Shown here: piece by piece, positions 1 through 11,760 of the stretch | Layout of the letters: every line of letters starts with the position of its first letter | How positions within the stretch are numbered: position 1 is the first letter of the stretch | Source of the DNA: Sepioteuthis lessoniana | Taxonomy: Eukaryota > Mollusca > Cephalopoda > Myopsida > Loliginidae | DNA: 64,000 bases | Direction: 5' to 3' | NCBI GenBank assembly: GCA_963585895.1 | Contig: CAUZXS010000227.1 | Location: 62,001-126,000 of the forward strand | The notes under the pieces: model-generated | The model's database searches: none | What the model saw: only the letters and a program-made list of their open reading frames with translations | Told to the model about the DNA's origin: nothing | Translations under genes and position numbers: made by a program

Positions 1-2203
1 ATTGGTCCTTGAAGAGTGGGAACTTAACTAAAATATCTTCCCTACCACTAAACATATCATTACTGGTATCAAAATGAAGTATATTTATTTGTCTTCAAAA
101 TGTATACACATTGGTTTATCACTTTAAATAATGACCAACTCTGAGGAAGTTAATACTGGCATTTTGGTATCCAGAACTTGTTGATATATTCAAGAGAATA
201 CACTGATAACTGAAAGGTATAATAATATTAGTTATTCAGAAGAATAATGTAGATGTTCCACAGCTATCTCTCAATGAAACATTTATCATTTCCATCACAT
301 GTCAATGTATGATTGATGACTAACCATTTTCTAAATGCAGACAGTAAACAAAGTATCTATTAAAAAATCATAATATTCCAAGAAAGAAGTTTTTCTTAGT
401 CAAAAACTTCTTTATGTTGAGTACTATAGTTTTTCACCAGAAATTAGAATTATATTCATATTCATTGATATTTTGCTGCATATTTAATCAAGTTCACACT
501 ATGACGGTAGATGGAAAGTTGATTGAATACTTTCAGTTAAAAAAGGAATATTTAGTTCTTGCCATTATAATAGATAGTATTTGCAAAAACAATGTATGTT
601 TCATGTAAACCACAAAGGATGGCAGAATGAATGTTGTAAGGATACAATAAATAATTATCTCTCTCAGATATTTTGCATGTCTAGTTAGGGTACCATCATG
701 TGTCTCATGACATTTCCAGAAACCCCTATTTGATTCCTTTCAGCCTCTGGTCTTTGATCTTCAGAGAAATTATCTTTGACCCAACCAGGGAATGGTAAAG
801 CAACATTGTTATCTTTTATCTATCCTTATCAGGTGAGCCTTTTGCTATTGTGTATCCCTTCCATATACAGTGTGTTTGTGGAACAATATTATGAGAAATG
901 AGCTCAATTCAATAAATATGCTAGATTTTAGGTTTTAAATTGCAACGACCAACATATGAATAGTTAACAAAATTATCTGAATGCTAGTCACTATATAAAG
1001 TACAATTCTACTTAAATTACCTAGTAGACTTTATCTCTGCTTAGTCCAAGAATATTTGGCAGTAACTGTCAAGCTTGGTAAAGGGGGAGAGAAACATATA
1101 AAAAATAAAGGAGAAAAAAAAAGGGATGCAAATGCTAATACTTTTTGCTACCTGAAAAGAAGTATGTCTATATTTCTTAAAAACAAAAGCAACAAGTTCC
1201 CACAAAGTAATTTATCTCAAGAGTAATAAACTTTAAAAAACCCTGCTTTGCATATTTTTCCCTATGCTTGTTGAAAACATTGAATTTTAGGTAACAAAAA
1301 TAACATACATTCAAGTAACCAAAAAAGAAGAGGGTATAAAAAAATAATGACTGACTTGTACAAAACAATGCCATCAACCACCTACTGTTAGTTTAACTTT
1401 TGTTAATGATAAAATACCATTCATTGGTATTTTATGTCAAAGTTCTTTTAGAAACCAATTTTTAGGGTTTGTTCTTTTCCTGGTGCCTCCTTCTAGTGCA
1501 GAATCAACTTGGACAACTGTGTTCTTTTAGTTTCCTGTGTAGACTTGTTGAAAACGAAGTTTACTATTTCTTTCAGTGAACTTTGAGTAGACCATTGCTT
1601 CCTCCTCCTAGAGATGAATATTTTTCTGTTTCAACTCAAATTTTCTTCTTTTGAATCTATGGAGGCATTTTCTGAATCTACTGACTTAGCCAACTGCTGC
1701 TCTTGTCGCCAAAAGCCCAATAATTCCACCTCCAGAACTTAGACTCAACTTTCTTTTGAAGGGGACAGCATACCAAAACTGCAATTAGCCTGTAGTAGGC
1801 TTATTGTTTCAACAAATAACAAAAAAAAAACCCTGTAAGGAAAAGAGGTTCAGCCTAAGCAACTAATAGGCCTTCACTCGAACTACCTTGCTTAAGAAAA
1901 ACTGCCTAAAATCAAAGGCAAATAAGTAAGTGCTCACAAAGCAAAAAAGAGTGAGCCAAGCAGTGCCTTATGCTTGAATCCTGAAAGGAACCCAAAAAAG
2001 AGAAGGAGATACCTGGCAGGTCTAACTTGAATAATAGTTAACAGTAAGGGCGGGGGATAACGGCACAACTTTAAAACAGCCAATTATATTTGAGCTGATA
2101 TTAACTGCCAAATTTACAAATTCCAACAATATATGTATAATTCAAGCTGTTGGGACATGTTTGTGTATTCTTTTCATTTAATACTACTTGTATGTATATT
2201 GTA
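1..2203. other. anonymous AT-rich noncoding DNA
   Basis: No gene, SINE or LINE was recognised. Short ORFs of about 65 codons have no recognisable motif and low-complexity composition. A stretch at 1480-1760 has slightly more mixed composition and a short minus-strand open frame broken by stops, which may be an old pseudogene, but nothing identifies it. Confidence 0.5.
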
Positions 2204-4450
2204 TATCATCATCATCTGCATGTTGCGCCATCAGCACAGATCTCTCTGTCTCCCGCCACCTGTTTCTATTGTCCATCACTCCCGGTAAGTCTTCAAGGCT
2301 TCATCCTGTATCGGCACAGAGCTGTTGTAAATACGGTGTAACCTGGATATAAGAGAGTTGTTGGGACCGAAAAAGAAGTCTCTTATATCCGGTTTTGGTC
2401 TATTTTGTTTAGGTAACACAGGTTCTAATTTGGGACCAGAAAAAAATCTCTCTTATATCCGGGTTCCACTGTAGGTTCTAGCTAGCCGTCATGCCTTTGC
2501 TCGTCCATGTGAAGGGGTCCACAGGTTATTGTCACTTATGACCCTACTTCTCCAGCAGTGTCCCACATGTCTTGTTCGTCTAACTTGCATAGTTTTTGTG
2601 ATGCATGGTAGGTGGCCGTACAACTGCTGCTTTTTTGGGTGCTGTCTACAGGACTTGTTCAATATAGCTCGAAGCATTCTTGTGTAGCTGCTGTCAAGCT
2701 TTTTCTTCATACATTTAGTTAGCATCCATGTAGTGCATCCATAGAGCAGTATTGATATGACTGCTGCTTGGAAAAAACTGTGTTTTATTTTATTGGTCAG
2801 GTCTGACTTCAATATGACTAATAGCCTATCAGTAGCTGTCCATGACTTTGCTAGTCACATGTTGGTGTCTTTCTCAGTTGATGAAACACTGCTTTCTAGG
2901 TAGGTGAACTTGTCCACTCGTCTCAGAGAACTACAATTTAGTGTGGAGATGTCACCTCTTTTATTAAAGCACATGTATTCAGTCTTGTCTGCATTGACAC
3001 AGAGGCCTATGCCTGCAGCTGCTCATTCCAGACTATGTAGCAGGGATTTGGCTTGGGCGGGCGTATTTGCCAGAAGTGCTATGTCATCGGCATATTCCAC
3101 ATCTGTAATTGTTTGTGAGGGGTATCTTCTGCTTCTTTCCTTTGTCAGCTTGAAACCATTGTCTTTCATTTTATCAATAGACATTCTAAGCACACAGTCT
3201 ATACAGATAATAAAGAGGTGTGGGGGTGATGTGTCTCCTTGCAGCACACCTTCTACAGTGTCAAAGTAGTCTGTGTCTCCATCTGGGGAGTGGACTTTTA
3301 CTTTCATGTTTTTATATAGCATTATTATGGCTGCAACAGTTTCTTTGGGTAGGCCGTAGGTGAGTAGTATTTGCTCCATCTTCTGTGTATGGAGTCAAAA
3401 GCCTTGTCGAAGTTGACAAATAACATTGTTGCCTCTTGGTTTTTTGCACGTACACCTTCTATAATTTGATAGATAGATAGTCAAAATTTGTGAAGTCATG
3501 GATTGATTTCTCCATTCTTCCTAACTATGTTGTCAATTTTGGGTTCTATGCAGTTGCATAGTAGAGCATTGTAGATCTTGGCCACAATGGATGTAAGGGT
3601 TATACCTCGATAGTTCTTGGCTAATCCAAGGTTGCCATTCTTAGGGTGGATGCATCCCTTTGTCCATCTGTCCATTGTGTTTTGATTATATACGGCATTA
3701 CAGTGTCGGAGCAGTATGTTATCGAATTCCCTGGTCTTCCATACTTTTGGAGGTATTTCATCAAGCCCTGCTGCTTTTCTATTTTTAATTTTTCTTAATA
3801 CTAAGTCAAGTTCTTGTGTAAACTGTCCTAGTTTGATGTCTAATTGTTTACTAATAATTCTTGTAATTGGTTCATGTGTAACTTTCGGAGGGTTTCCAAG
3901 TAAATTCTCAAAATGTTGTTTCCATCATTGTATTTGTTCTTCTTGGCTGGTAGCTTTCAATTTAGTTTTTGCAGTGCTCTTCCTTCTGCTCACTTCATTA
4001 ACCGTTTGCCATGCTACCCTAGATTGTCTATCTTCAACCAGGTTTCTAATATTGATGTGATTTTGTATGCATTCTGTTTGTTCTTTTAGGTATATGTTAG
4101 CTAATTCATTTTTTGCCTTTTTAAGTTTCAGGGCATTGATATTGGTCAGGTTCCTCCTATTGCATTTGGAAGCAGTTTTCACATGTGCATGCTTTGTTCT
4201 AACCGCTAATGTCTTCCATGGGACTCTAGGTTTAGCTCTTTGTTTAGTTGGTATGCATTCTGCTGCTGCTTCTAAGTAGGTATTGACAAAATTCTCAAAT
4301 TCGTCATTCGGAGTATGTGTTTCTGACTTCTATAGTGAATTGAATTTGTTTCTTATCTATCCCTAATATCCTTGCTATAAAGCAAAGACCAGTCATAGTG
4401 TACGGTGGTTGTTGTTCAGGTCACATGTTCTTGTATGTGTGAGTGAGTTC
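2204..4450 (-). mobile_element. LINE copy A, RTE-like, degenerate and 5' truncated
   Basis: Minus-strand copy of the LINE seen nearly intact at 17350-20196. Its 3' end is the ATCATCATC run at 2204, the complement of the family's (GAT)n end. Broken frames at 2489-2812, 3023-3379 and 3925-4182 match, in order, the C-terminal region, the reverse transcriptase core (with a YADD box in the middle frame) and the linker between endonuclease and RT. Homology fades near 4400-4450, inside the region after the endonuclease, so the copy lacks the endonuclease. CpG sites of copy D are mostly TG or CA here, suggesting old age. A 138 bp MITE sits inside it. Confidence 0.85.
2334..2471. mobile_element. pogo/Tigger-like MITE nested in LINE A
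   Basis: This 138 bp block interrupts the LINE between sequences that are contiguous in copy D. It is flanked by TA on both sides (2332-2333 and 2472-2473). The ends are inverted repeats: left CGGTGTAACCTGGATATAAG, right (reverse complement) CAGTGGAACCCGGATATAAG. The CAGTGGAACC-type end and TA duplication fit pogo-group DNA transposons. The motif GGATATAAGAGA also occurs inverted internally near 2379. No coding capacity. Confidence 0.75.
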
Positions 4451-5522
4451 ATCTTGTATTTCCCGCTGTTGTGTTCAGTATTAGTTAATAACAGATTTAC
4501 TATTGCTAATATTGGTCCTTGGTCCTAATATCAATTAATATCTTCCCAAACACCAAACAGCTATTTATTCAAGAAGCAAGAAACCTGAAGAGAATATTTA
4601 TCCACCTGAAGCAGCAGCTAGAGGGCATTACAGCCCATCATCTTAGAAAGATTTTGAAATATATGATCTTCTATCCATAGAATACATCTATACAAGCACA
4701 TACCAATAGTTGCAATAACATTGAACTTTTAATCCTCTTCAGATCTTGTGTATAGAATGATTATTCTATCTGATCTGTAATACTAAAAACTGTTTGGCTT
4801 ATGTGAAGGCATCTAAAAAAAAGTTTCTCGATCTCACACTAGAAACTACCTATTAGCATCCTGGAGTCATTAGTAAAAGTATATTATTACAAATATGAAT
4901 TCTTCCTTTCTCTTTTCCTCACGTTGGCACAAACTGATGCGCTGGAGGAAGTGGGGAGATATTTGAATGATACAGACCTTTAAAAAGAAAGTGAATAGTT
5001 CACCAGGAAATATCAGAAAAACAGGCACATTTTCGACACAATACAAAGGAGCAGGTCATTGAGTCAAGATGCAGAAGAGATAGCTCTACAAAAAGAGAGT
5101 GTTTAAGACTTGAGGAAGTGGAGTTTGTACTTCCTTTTTCACTTCTTGTACAATGTTTTTCTTTTGGACTCTTTTGGACACATGTGTCTTCATGGTTCCA
5201 GTGCCTTATTTCCAAATTCCTACAGCTCGCAGCATTTTAGACTGATGGACAGGATTTATCCACTTTCTGAATAAACAGAAGGAGGTTTCTTTCTTTCTTT
5301 TTCTTAAGATTTATTTATCTGATCATACAGTTATTATTATTGTTGTTGTTATTATTCATTGTTGCTCTTTATTTTTCCTGCTTGGGTTTTAGTTTTGAAA
5401 TTAAGCCCCTGTTATATTCAGTGTCTGGCTTAGAAAGTCAGTAAACAGTATGGATTTGAAAGATAGCTTGGCAACAGAAACCAGTTCATAACAATATGAA
5501 TATGAAAGTTGGTATAATGATC
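4451..5522. other. anonymous DNA with simple repeats
   Basis: No gene seen. It holds a pyrimidine run (5284-5308) and a TTATTATTGTTG-type trinucleotide run (5330-5358). The 71-codon minus ORF at 5000-5215 has no recognisable domain. Confidence 0.5.
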
Positions 5523-5744
5523 AGAGTCTTTGCCAAAGGCTCAAGAGACCAATGTTCAATCCCAGGTTGAGTCATACCAAAGATTTTTTTAAAATGTTAC
5601 TTGATACCTCTTTGCTTAACACTCAGCATTATAAGGTATGGATCAAGGGTAAGTGGAGCTATCAAGGGAAAGGAATAAGTGCAGTAGGTATTGAAAAGAG
5701 AGTCTTTGGGTCGACCTCAACAATGGCTGGCCAACTATAACTAT
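5523..5744 (+). mobile_element. S2 SINE, 5' truncated
   Basis: Matches other S2 copies from the tRNA-like B-box (GTTCAATCCCAGG) through the body (ACTTGATACCTC, GCTTAACACTCAGCATTATA) to the GGCCAACTATAACT end. The A-box half is degraded. It is diverged and has no coding potential. Confidence 0.75.
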
Positions 5745-6691
5745 ATATATATGTAATGATCCAATTTTTGAGTGTTTATCATAGCACAATAAAAACATCT
5801 GATTTTTATTGGTGAAATAGAATTAAAATGATCACAAAGTAAAATCCATTCATATTTCTAACTTAATAATAGTGTAGTGTTTACATTCATACTCAACCCC
5901 ATTATTATAGTTTTTTCAAGGGAGATAACTAATAATGCAAATTAAAAAATACTTCTCCTTTATTTGCAATTAATTACAATGTGAATGTGATAAATTGGAT
6001 GTTACTCAACATTAAACTAAATAGGTACCAAAAAGCGACTTTTAAACAAATATACACAAAAAAAGTGTTTTTTATTTTTTAGATAAAACCTTTCAGTGTC
6101 AACAATTTCAATGCATTTTAATATATTTTCTATGCATGAGAAAATGACTTGTAAATCATCTTGTTGATAGCATTTATGTATTTATATATAGTCAAAAAAA
6201 TGAAATAAAAGTTTTAGAAATTCTTAAATTTATCTTTTGTATTGCATATCCACTTGCAAAAACTGTGAATAAGCAATAGATTTTTTATGTATTCAATTAT
6301 TTCATATTGTCCAATATTTATTGATGTATACACATTGTTAACTGAAGATGACTCTCACTGCTACTATGATGTTACTTCCTGTCGTTTCTGTTTAGCTAAA
6401 GGCTACTGTATATAAATGATCATTAGTTGAAGGACACTGAGAGGGCTTGATTTGCTGAGTCATGCTGAAATTGTTGCAGGTAACACATAGTGGGGAGGGA
6501 CAGGTGTTACAGTATCAATCAGTTATAAATAAATTGACAAGAAGCAAATGTTCATTACAATCTTTCTCACATTTATAATACAACTGGCAATCAAAAGAGG
6601 TGTATATATATATCTTGCTCAACTCACTGGTACTGGAGCACTTCTGTGATTTATGAAAAAGTGTTTTTAAACAATTTATTTATTCAACTAC

Positions 6692-6692
<1 letters not shown>
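5745..6692. other. anonymous AT-rich DNA
   Basis: Nothing recognised apart from short A/T-rich runs. Confidence 0.5.

Positions 6693-6738
<46 letters not shown>
6693..6738. repeat. (TA)n microsatellite, left flank of LINE C
   Basis: Near-perfect TA dinucleotide run immediately upstream of a truncated LINE 3' end. A second TA run follows that LINE, so the LINE may have inserted into TA repeats. Confidence 0.9.
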
Positions 6739-6744
<6 letters not shown>

Positions 6745-6934
6745 TCTTTAAGGAACCCCTTCACATGGACATGCAAGCACAGGACAACCAGCTTGAACTT
6801 ATTTACTTATCTACAATAGCTTTGTATGGATACGGGATGTAGCCTGGAAAACCTGCCGGAAGTGATGGATGATAGACAGATGGCAAGAGAGAGTTAGGGA
6901 AATCCGTGCAAGTTGCACAACATGATGAGGATGA
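6739..6934 (+). mobile_element. LINE copy C, 3' terminal fragment
   Basis: About 195 bp matching the extreme 3' end of the LINE family: the segment around GGACCCC, the conserved C-terminal coding region (GAAAACCTGCCGG, GTGATGGATGATAGACAG) and the terminal CATGATGAGGATGAT. It is a severely 5'-truncated insertion flanked on both sides by TA runs. Confidence 0.85.
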
Positions 6935-7062
6935 TATATATATATATATATATATATATAGTTGATTCTCATCACTGTCAATTTCATGTATCTTTAAAAG
7001 AAAACTACAATCCTCAGGCAAGACTTGTCCAATATATATACATATATATATATATATATAGT
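6935..7062. repeat. (TA)n runs flanking LINE C
   Basis: TA dinucleotide runs at about 6935-6960 and 7032-7060, separated by roughly 70 bp of unique sequence. Further short TA and TG-rich tracts continue to about 7240. Confidence 0.85.
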
Positions 7063-7299
7063 TTGGTATATTTATAAATAACGAGTGGCTAATATCAGTG
7101 GTAGTGCAGGTATTTCTAAGATATACAAGTAGTATGTCTGAGTGTGTCTATGTATGAGAGTGAGTGTGTGTGCATCTCTAGTTTTCTTTTAGTGAACTGC
7201 ATAATATTTATTTCCTAGGAATACATATATATATATGGGGGTACTGAAAGGTTATATATTTATTTATAAAATGTGGATAATTCAAACTCAAATCAAGGT

Positions 7300-7889
7300 C
7301 TTTAGAATATACCGACAACATCTCTGCACAGGAGTAAGAACCCCATCTACAACTATCCTGGATATAACATTAAACCATCTGATGGCAAGGCTCTAGCCTT
7401 GGAGATTTGGGGAATGTGGAGTACCTCTTCATTGTCATTGTTCCCAGGTCCCTCTGATCCAGAGAGGTAGCACCTGATAGGGTCCTATCAATGGGTCAAA
7501 TAGAACTGTTTGACTACTTAAACTGTATGCGAACAAATGACTGATGTTTAATTGAATTGTTAGTGATACATAGCAATATTTGGAACCATTTAACTGTGTG
7601 AAAATAAATGGTGTTGAATTGAATAATTTGTCTAAATAGCAATACATATAACCACTTCACTGTGAGCAAACAAAGGATTAATATTAAATATAATGATTTG
7701 TGTTAGAAGGCAATAATTGAAATCATTTATAAGTATAGAAATAATAGCAATACTTGTGTGTAAACAAATTGACTCTAACTCATTTAAAAATGTAATTACC
7801 CACAAATGATTCACTTACAAATCATATGTATATTCATTCAAATGTGTGCAAACAAATAACTTATGTTACATTGTTACTGTTACATAGCA
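7300..7889 (+). mobile_element. S4 retroposon, 5' part (split by LINE B)
   Basis: Starts with the S4 head (TAGAATATACCGACAACATC), followed by the conserved CTGATGGCAAGGCTCTAGCC and GATAGGGTCCTATCAATGGG blocks. From about 7500 it consists of diverged ~70 bp units containing ACATAGCAATACTTGGAACC and TGTGTGCAAACAAATGAC. It stops at CATAGCAA, where LINE B begins, and resumes at 10681. Confidence 0.75.
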
Positions 7890-10680
7890 ATCATCATCCT
7901 GATGTTGTGCTGCTAGCATGGGTTTCCCTGACCCTCTCTTGCCACTTGTCTCTGTTGTCCATCTTCCAGGCTACATCCTGTATCAGTACAGAGCTGTTAT
8001 AGATTAGTTCTAGCTGGTTGTCCAACACTTGCTTGTCCGTGTGAAGGGGTCCATTGGAGTACATTGCTTTACTTCTCCAGCAGGGTCCTGCATGTCTTGT
8101 TCATCTAATTTGGATGGTTTTCAAGATGGGTGGTAGGTGGCCGTACAGCTGTTTTGATGGATGTTGCTTCCAGGACTTGTTCAATTCAGCTTATAGCATT
8201 CTTATGCAATTGCTGTCAAGCTTTTTTTCCATATGCTTAGTCAGCATCTATGTGGTGTTTCCATATAGTAGTAATGACATAACAGCTGCTTGGAAAAAAA
8301 ACGCTTTTTATTTTATTGGATAGGTCTGATGTCCATATAACTAATAGCCTATCGATAGCTGTCCATGCCTTCACTAGTTGTGTATTGATGTTATTTTCAG
8401 TGGATGAGACGCTGCTTCTGAGGTAGGGGAACTTGTCCATTAGTTTCAGAGAACAACCATTTAGTGTGGAAATATCACCTCTTTGATGAAAGCCCATGAA
8501 CTCTGTTTTGTCTGTGTTCACATGGAGCCCTATGCCACCTGCTGTCTGTGCCAGACTATGCAGCAGGGCTTTGGCCTAGGGTGGGTGTATTTGCTAGGAG
8601 TGCTATATCATCAGTGTAATCCACATCTGTAATAGTTTGTGTGGAGTATTGTCTGCTTCTTGCCTTTTTCAGTCTAAAGCCATTTTCCTTCATTAAATCT
8701 ATTAACGTTCGAAGCACATAGTATAGGCAGATAATATACAGGTATGGTGCTAATGTGTCCCCTTGCAACAGAACTCTGACAATGTCAAAGAAGTTTGTGT
8801 CTCCATCCAGTGACCGAACTTTTACTTTTGTGTTTGCATTATGGTTGCAACGGTTTCTTTGGGGAGACTATAGGCTGGAAGTATTTGCTCCATCTTCCCT
8901 CTGTGTATGGAGTCAAAGGCCTTGGAGAAATCAACAAATAATAATGTCACTTCAAGGTTTTTCGTACAAACACCTTCTAAAATTTGACGGATTGTCAGAA
9001 TTTGTGATGTTGTGGATTGATCTTCCTAAGAATTTTCTCAATTTCAGGTTCAATGTGGTTGAGTCGTAGAGCATTGTAAATCTTGGCTGCTATAGAAGTA
9101 AGGGTTATACCCCCGAAGTTCTCAGCTATTCTGAGGTCACTCTTCTTGAGGAAAGGGAGGATGCAGCCCTTTGTCTATTTGTCTATCATGTTCTGGTTAT
9201 ACACAGTGTTTCAGTATTGGAGCAGTGTGTTGTCAAATTTCCTTATTTTCTATACTTCTGGTGCTGTTTCATCAAGACCATCAGCTTTCCTATTTTCAAT
9301 TTTTGTTAGTACTACATCGAGTTCATCTGGTGTAAATTGTCCAAGTTTGATGTCTAGTTGATTATTGATTTTCATGATAGTTTCATCCGTAACTTTCGGG
9401 GATTTCCCAAGCAAATTCTTGTATTGTTCTTTCCACAAGTGTATTCATTCTTCTTAGCCGGCAGGTTTTATTTTAGCTCTCACAGTGGTTTTCCTTCTAC
9501 TCACTTCATTTACTGTCTGCCACGCTATTCTAGATTGTCTATCTTCAACCGAGTCTCTAATGTTATTAATCTGATTTTGAATGTATTCCATTTGTTCTTT
9601 TAGGTATATGTTAGTTCACTTCTTACGTTTCTGAGCATTGACATTAGTTGAGTTTCTTTTATTGTGTAGGGATGTGGTTTTCACATTTACATGTTTTTTC
9701 TTAACTGTTTATGTGTACCAGGGAACTCTTAGTTTTGTTGGAATGCATTCTGCTGCCACTTCCATGTGGGCATTGAAGTTCTCATATTTGTCATCAGAGT
9801 CGGTGTTTCTGATATCTCCTGAAGTGCATCAAATTTGTTTCTAAGTGTTTTCGTATATTTATCATTAATAACCCTTTTGTTAAGCACTGGCCAGCTATAG
9901 TATGTGGTTTTGATTGTCTGCACTGCATTCCTGCATAGGATCATACATATCTTTGCCATGACAATTTGGTGATTGGAAGATGCACCTTCAAAAGAGTAAT
10001 ATGCCTTACAATTCAATGCGCTATAAATCAATTTCTTATTCATGAGGATGTGGTCTATCTGTGCTTAAGTGTTATTTGTGTAAGTGTAGGTCCACAGTTT
10101 TCCTTTTCTTTTTTTGAAATTTAGTATTAAGGCATGTTAATCCATTTTCTGGTGTGAAGTCTGTTAGGTGTTCCCCATTTCTGTTTGATGAGTTATGCAA
10201 GCTGAATTTGTTGTTTGCGTTTTTACCTATTTAGGCATTCATGTATCCACCAATAATTAGAACGTTGTGTTTCGGGATGCCACAAACAAGGGAGGATAAC
10301 TCATTATAGAAGGTGTCGAGGTCCGTTTCATCTCTAGCATTGGTAGGGCTGTAGCAGGAGATGATTGTTGCACTAAGGTTGCCGTTAAACATAGATACTA
10401 TCATCCTCAGTTTTATTTTCTTGATGCTATTAAGTGATTTTAGAACATGGGGGCTGATAAGCATACCTATACTCCCAATCATGGTGTTGACAGAGTTTTT
10501 CTTCACAGATGTTGAGACAAGTATCCATCCATTGCCAGTATCGTGATATTTAATATCTACTTCACTATGATATTATCTGTGTTCTTGTATGCACACAATG
10601 TCTATGTTATGATCTATTGCAGACACTGTCAGCTCCAGTAGTTGGCCTATTCTATTTAAAGTTCTAACATTAAATGTCAC
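7890..10680 (-). mobile_element. LINE copy B, nearly full length but dead
   Basis: Longest old copy. From left to right on the plus strand: 3' end TCATCATCC, C-terminal region (8237-8521), RT palm (8556-8768, with the catalytic box reading YTDD instead of YADD), RT fingers and linker (8900-9700), and APE endonuclease (10231-10506, including GYMNA in place of GDMNA). Beyond 10510 the frame continues through the QEHR endonuclease motif to a TFNVRTLN-like start region at 10680, so it reaches further 5' than copy D. It has many stops and frameshifts. It sits inside an S4; short similar flanks (ATAGCAAT and CTATCAAT) may be a target duplication. Confidence 0.88.
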
Positions 10681-10858
10681 TATCAATACTTGAAACCATT
10701 TAACTGAGTGCAAACAAATGAGCTCAGGTTTGTTTAAAAATCTATCAACAAAATATGTTTACAAATCATATATTTAAGATATATATGTAAAAATGGGATT
10801 GGCTTTAAATAACCAACAATGGTTGATATGCCATAAAACCCAACTAAACTAAAGCAAA
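10681..10858 (+). mobile_element. S4 retroposon, 3' part
   Basis: Continues the S4 interrupted at 7889: TACTTGAAACCATTTAACTG, then GAGCTCAGG, then the terminal block TTTAAATAACCAACAATGG with GGTTGATATGCCATAAAACC and a CAAAC-like terminal run. Confidence 0.8.
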
Positions 10859-11185
10859 CTCAAATCAAGCTGCACATTCAAATGATTTTTTTATCATCTA
10901 TGAATAAACAAGGAATAAATTTTGTACAAATATGATTCCATTCCAAACCTTCAGCTAACACATACTGCAATAAACTCCAGAACAAAGCAGTTACTTCAAA
11001 GATTACATCAATGATCTTCAGTGATGACATTGGTAGCCTTTTAAAGATTTTTATAATTTTGGCTTGTTGAAGATAGGCCAAATGACAGTCTTCAAGAGAC
11101 ATTTCATCATGTTTGAAATTTTAATACCACTCATACTTTTGTGTTTTACTCGATGGTTCTTCCTTAAAATCTTTATAGAATATTA
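10859..11185. other. anonymous DNA
   Basis: About 330 bp with no recognised gene or repeat. Confidence 0.45.
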
Positions 11186-11392
11186 CAGGAAGAGTCGCAG
11201 TGGTATAATGCTAAACTGCAGCCTCAAAGTAAATGAGTTCAAACTCCAGTCATGCCGTTACATTTACTTTTGGACCGATACACTTGAGAAAGGTGTGAAC
11301 CCTCATTATGGGCTAAATAGTATCACTGCTGTTGGCATTAAATAACACAAGAAGGTTGATATGCCCTTTAGCAAAAAAAAGTAAACTAAAAT
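11186..11392 (+). mobile_element. S1 SINE, diverged
   Basis: tRNA-like head with A-box CAGTGGTATAATGC and B-box-like GAGTTCAAACTCC, then the GAGAAAGGTGTGAACCC central block, GGGCTAAATAGTATCACTGC, and the tail GGCATTAAATAACACAAG with GGTTGATATGCC. It belongs to the subfamily with CATGCCGTTACATT, like the copy at 14496. Confidence 0.75.
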
Positions 11393-11605
11393 ATTACAAG
11401 TTTTGGTTGTAGTTTTTCCAAAATAAAACAAATCTTCATGCACCCTCTATTCTTTTATCAGCAATCCTGAAAATCAACGAATGTAATTTTATAAACCTCT
11501 TTTATTTATGATTTCATTTACCATGATTAATTTCATAAATGATTTATAATATCTAATTAATAATGATGCCAAGGATCAAGAGTAGTGATGGTAGCCATTC
11601 AGATA
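11393..11605. other. anonymous DNA
   Basis: AT-rich, nothing recognised. Confidence 0.4.
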
Positions 11606-11760
11606 TATGAGGGTCAGCTGAAAAGTTTATAGGCTGACCCAGAAACTCTCGTGGAATGCAACCAAATGATGTTCAACATAGTCCCCTGGTGGTCTACACA
11701 CGCCTTCCATTGATATTGCAGTGCTTGTATCCTATTGGTAAAAAAAAAATCATCAACAGC
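11606..11760 (-). mobile_element. mariner remnant (transposase C-terminus and one end)
   Basis: Plus-strand start GGGTCAGCTGAAAAGTTTAT is like a mariner terminal repeat. The minus strand then reads a C-terminal transposase pattern with WKACVDHQG, as in mariner-family proteins. The rest of the transposase is missing. Confidence 0.6.

Noticed and set aside
1480-1760. Minus-strand coding exon
   Set aside because: Short open stretches broken by stops in every frame and no recognisable protein; at most an old pseudogene.
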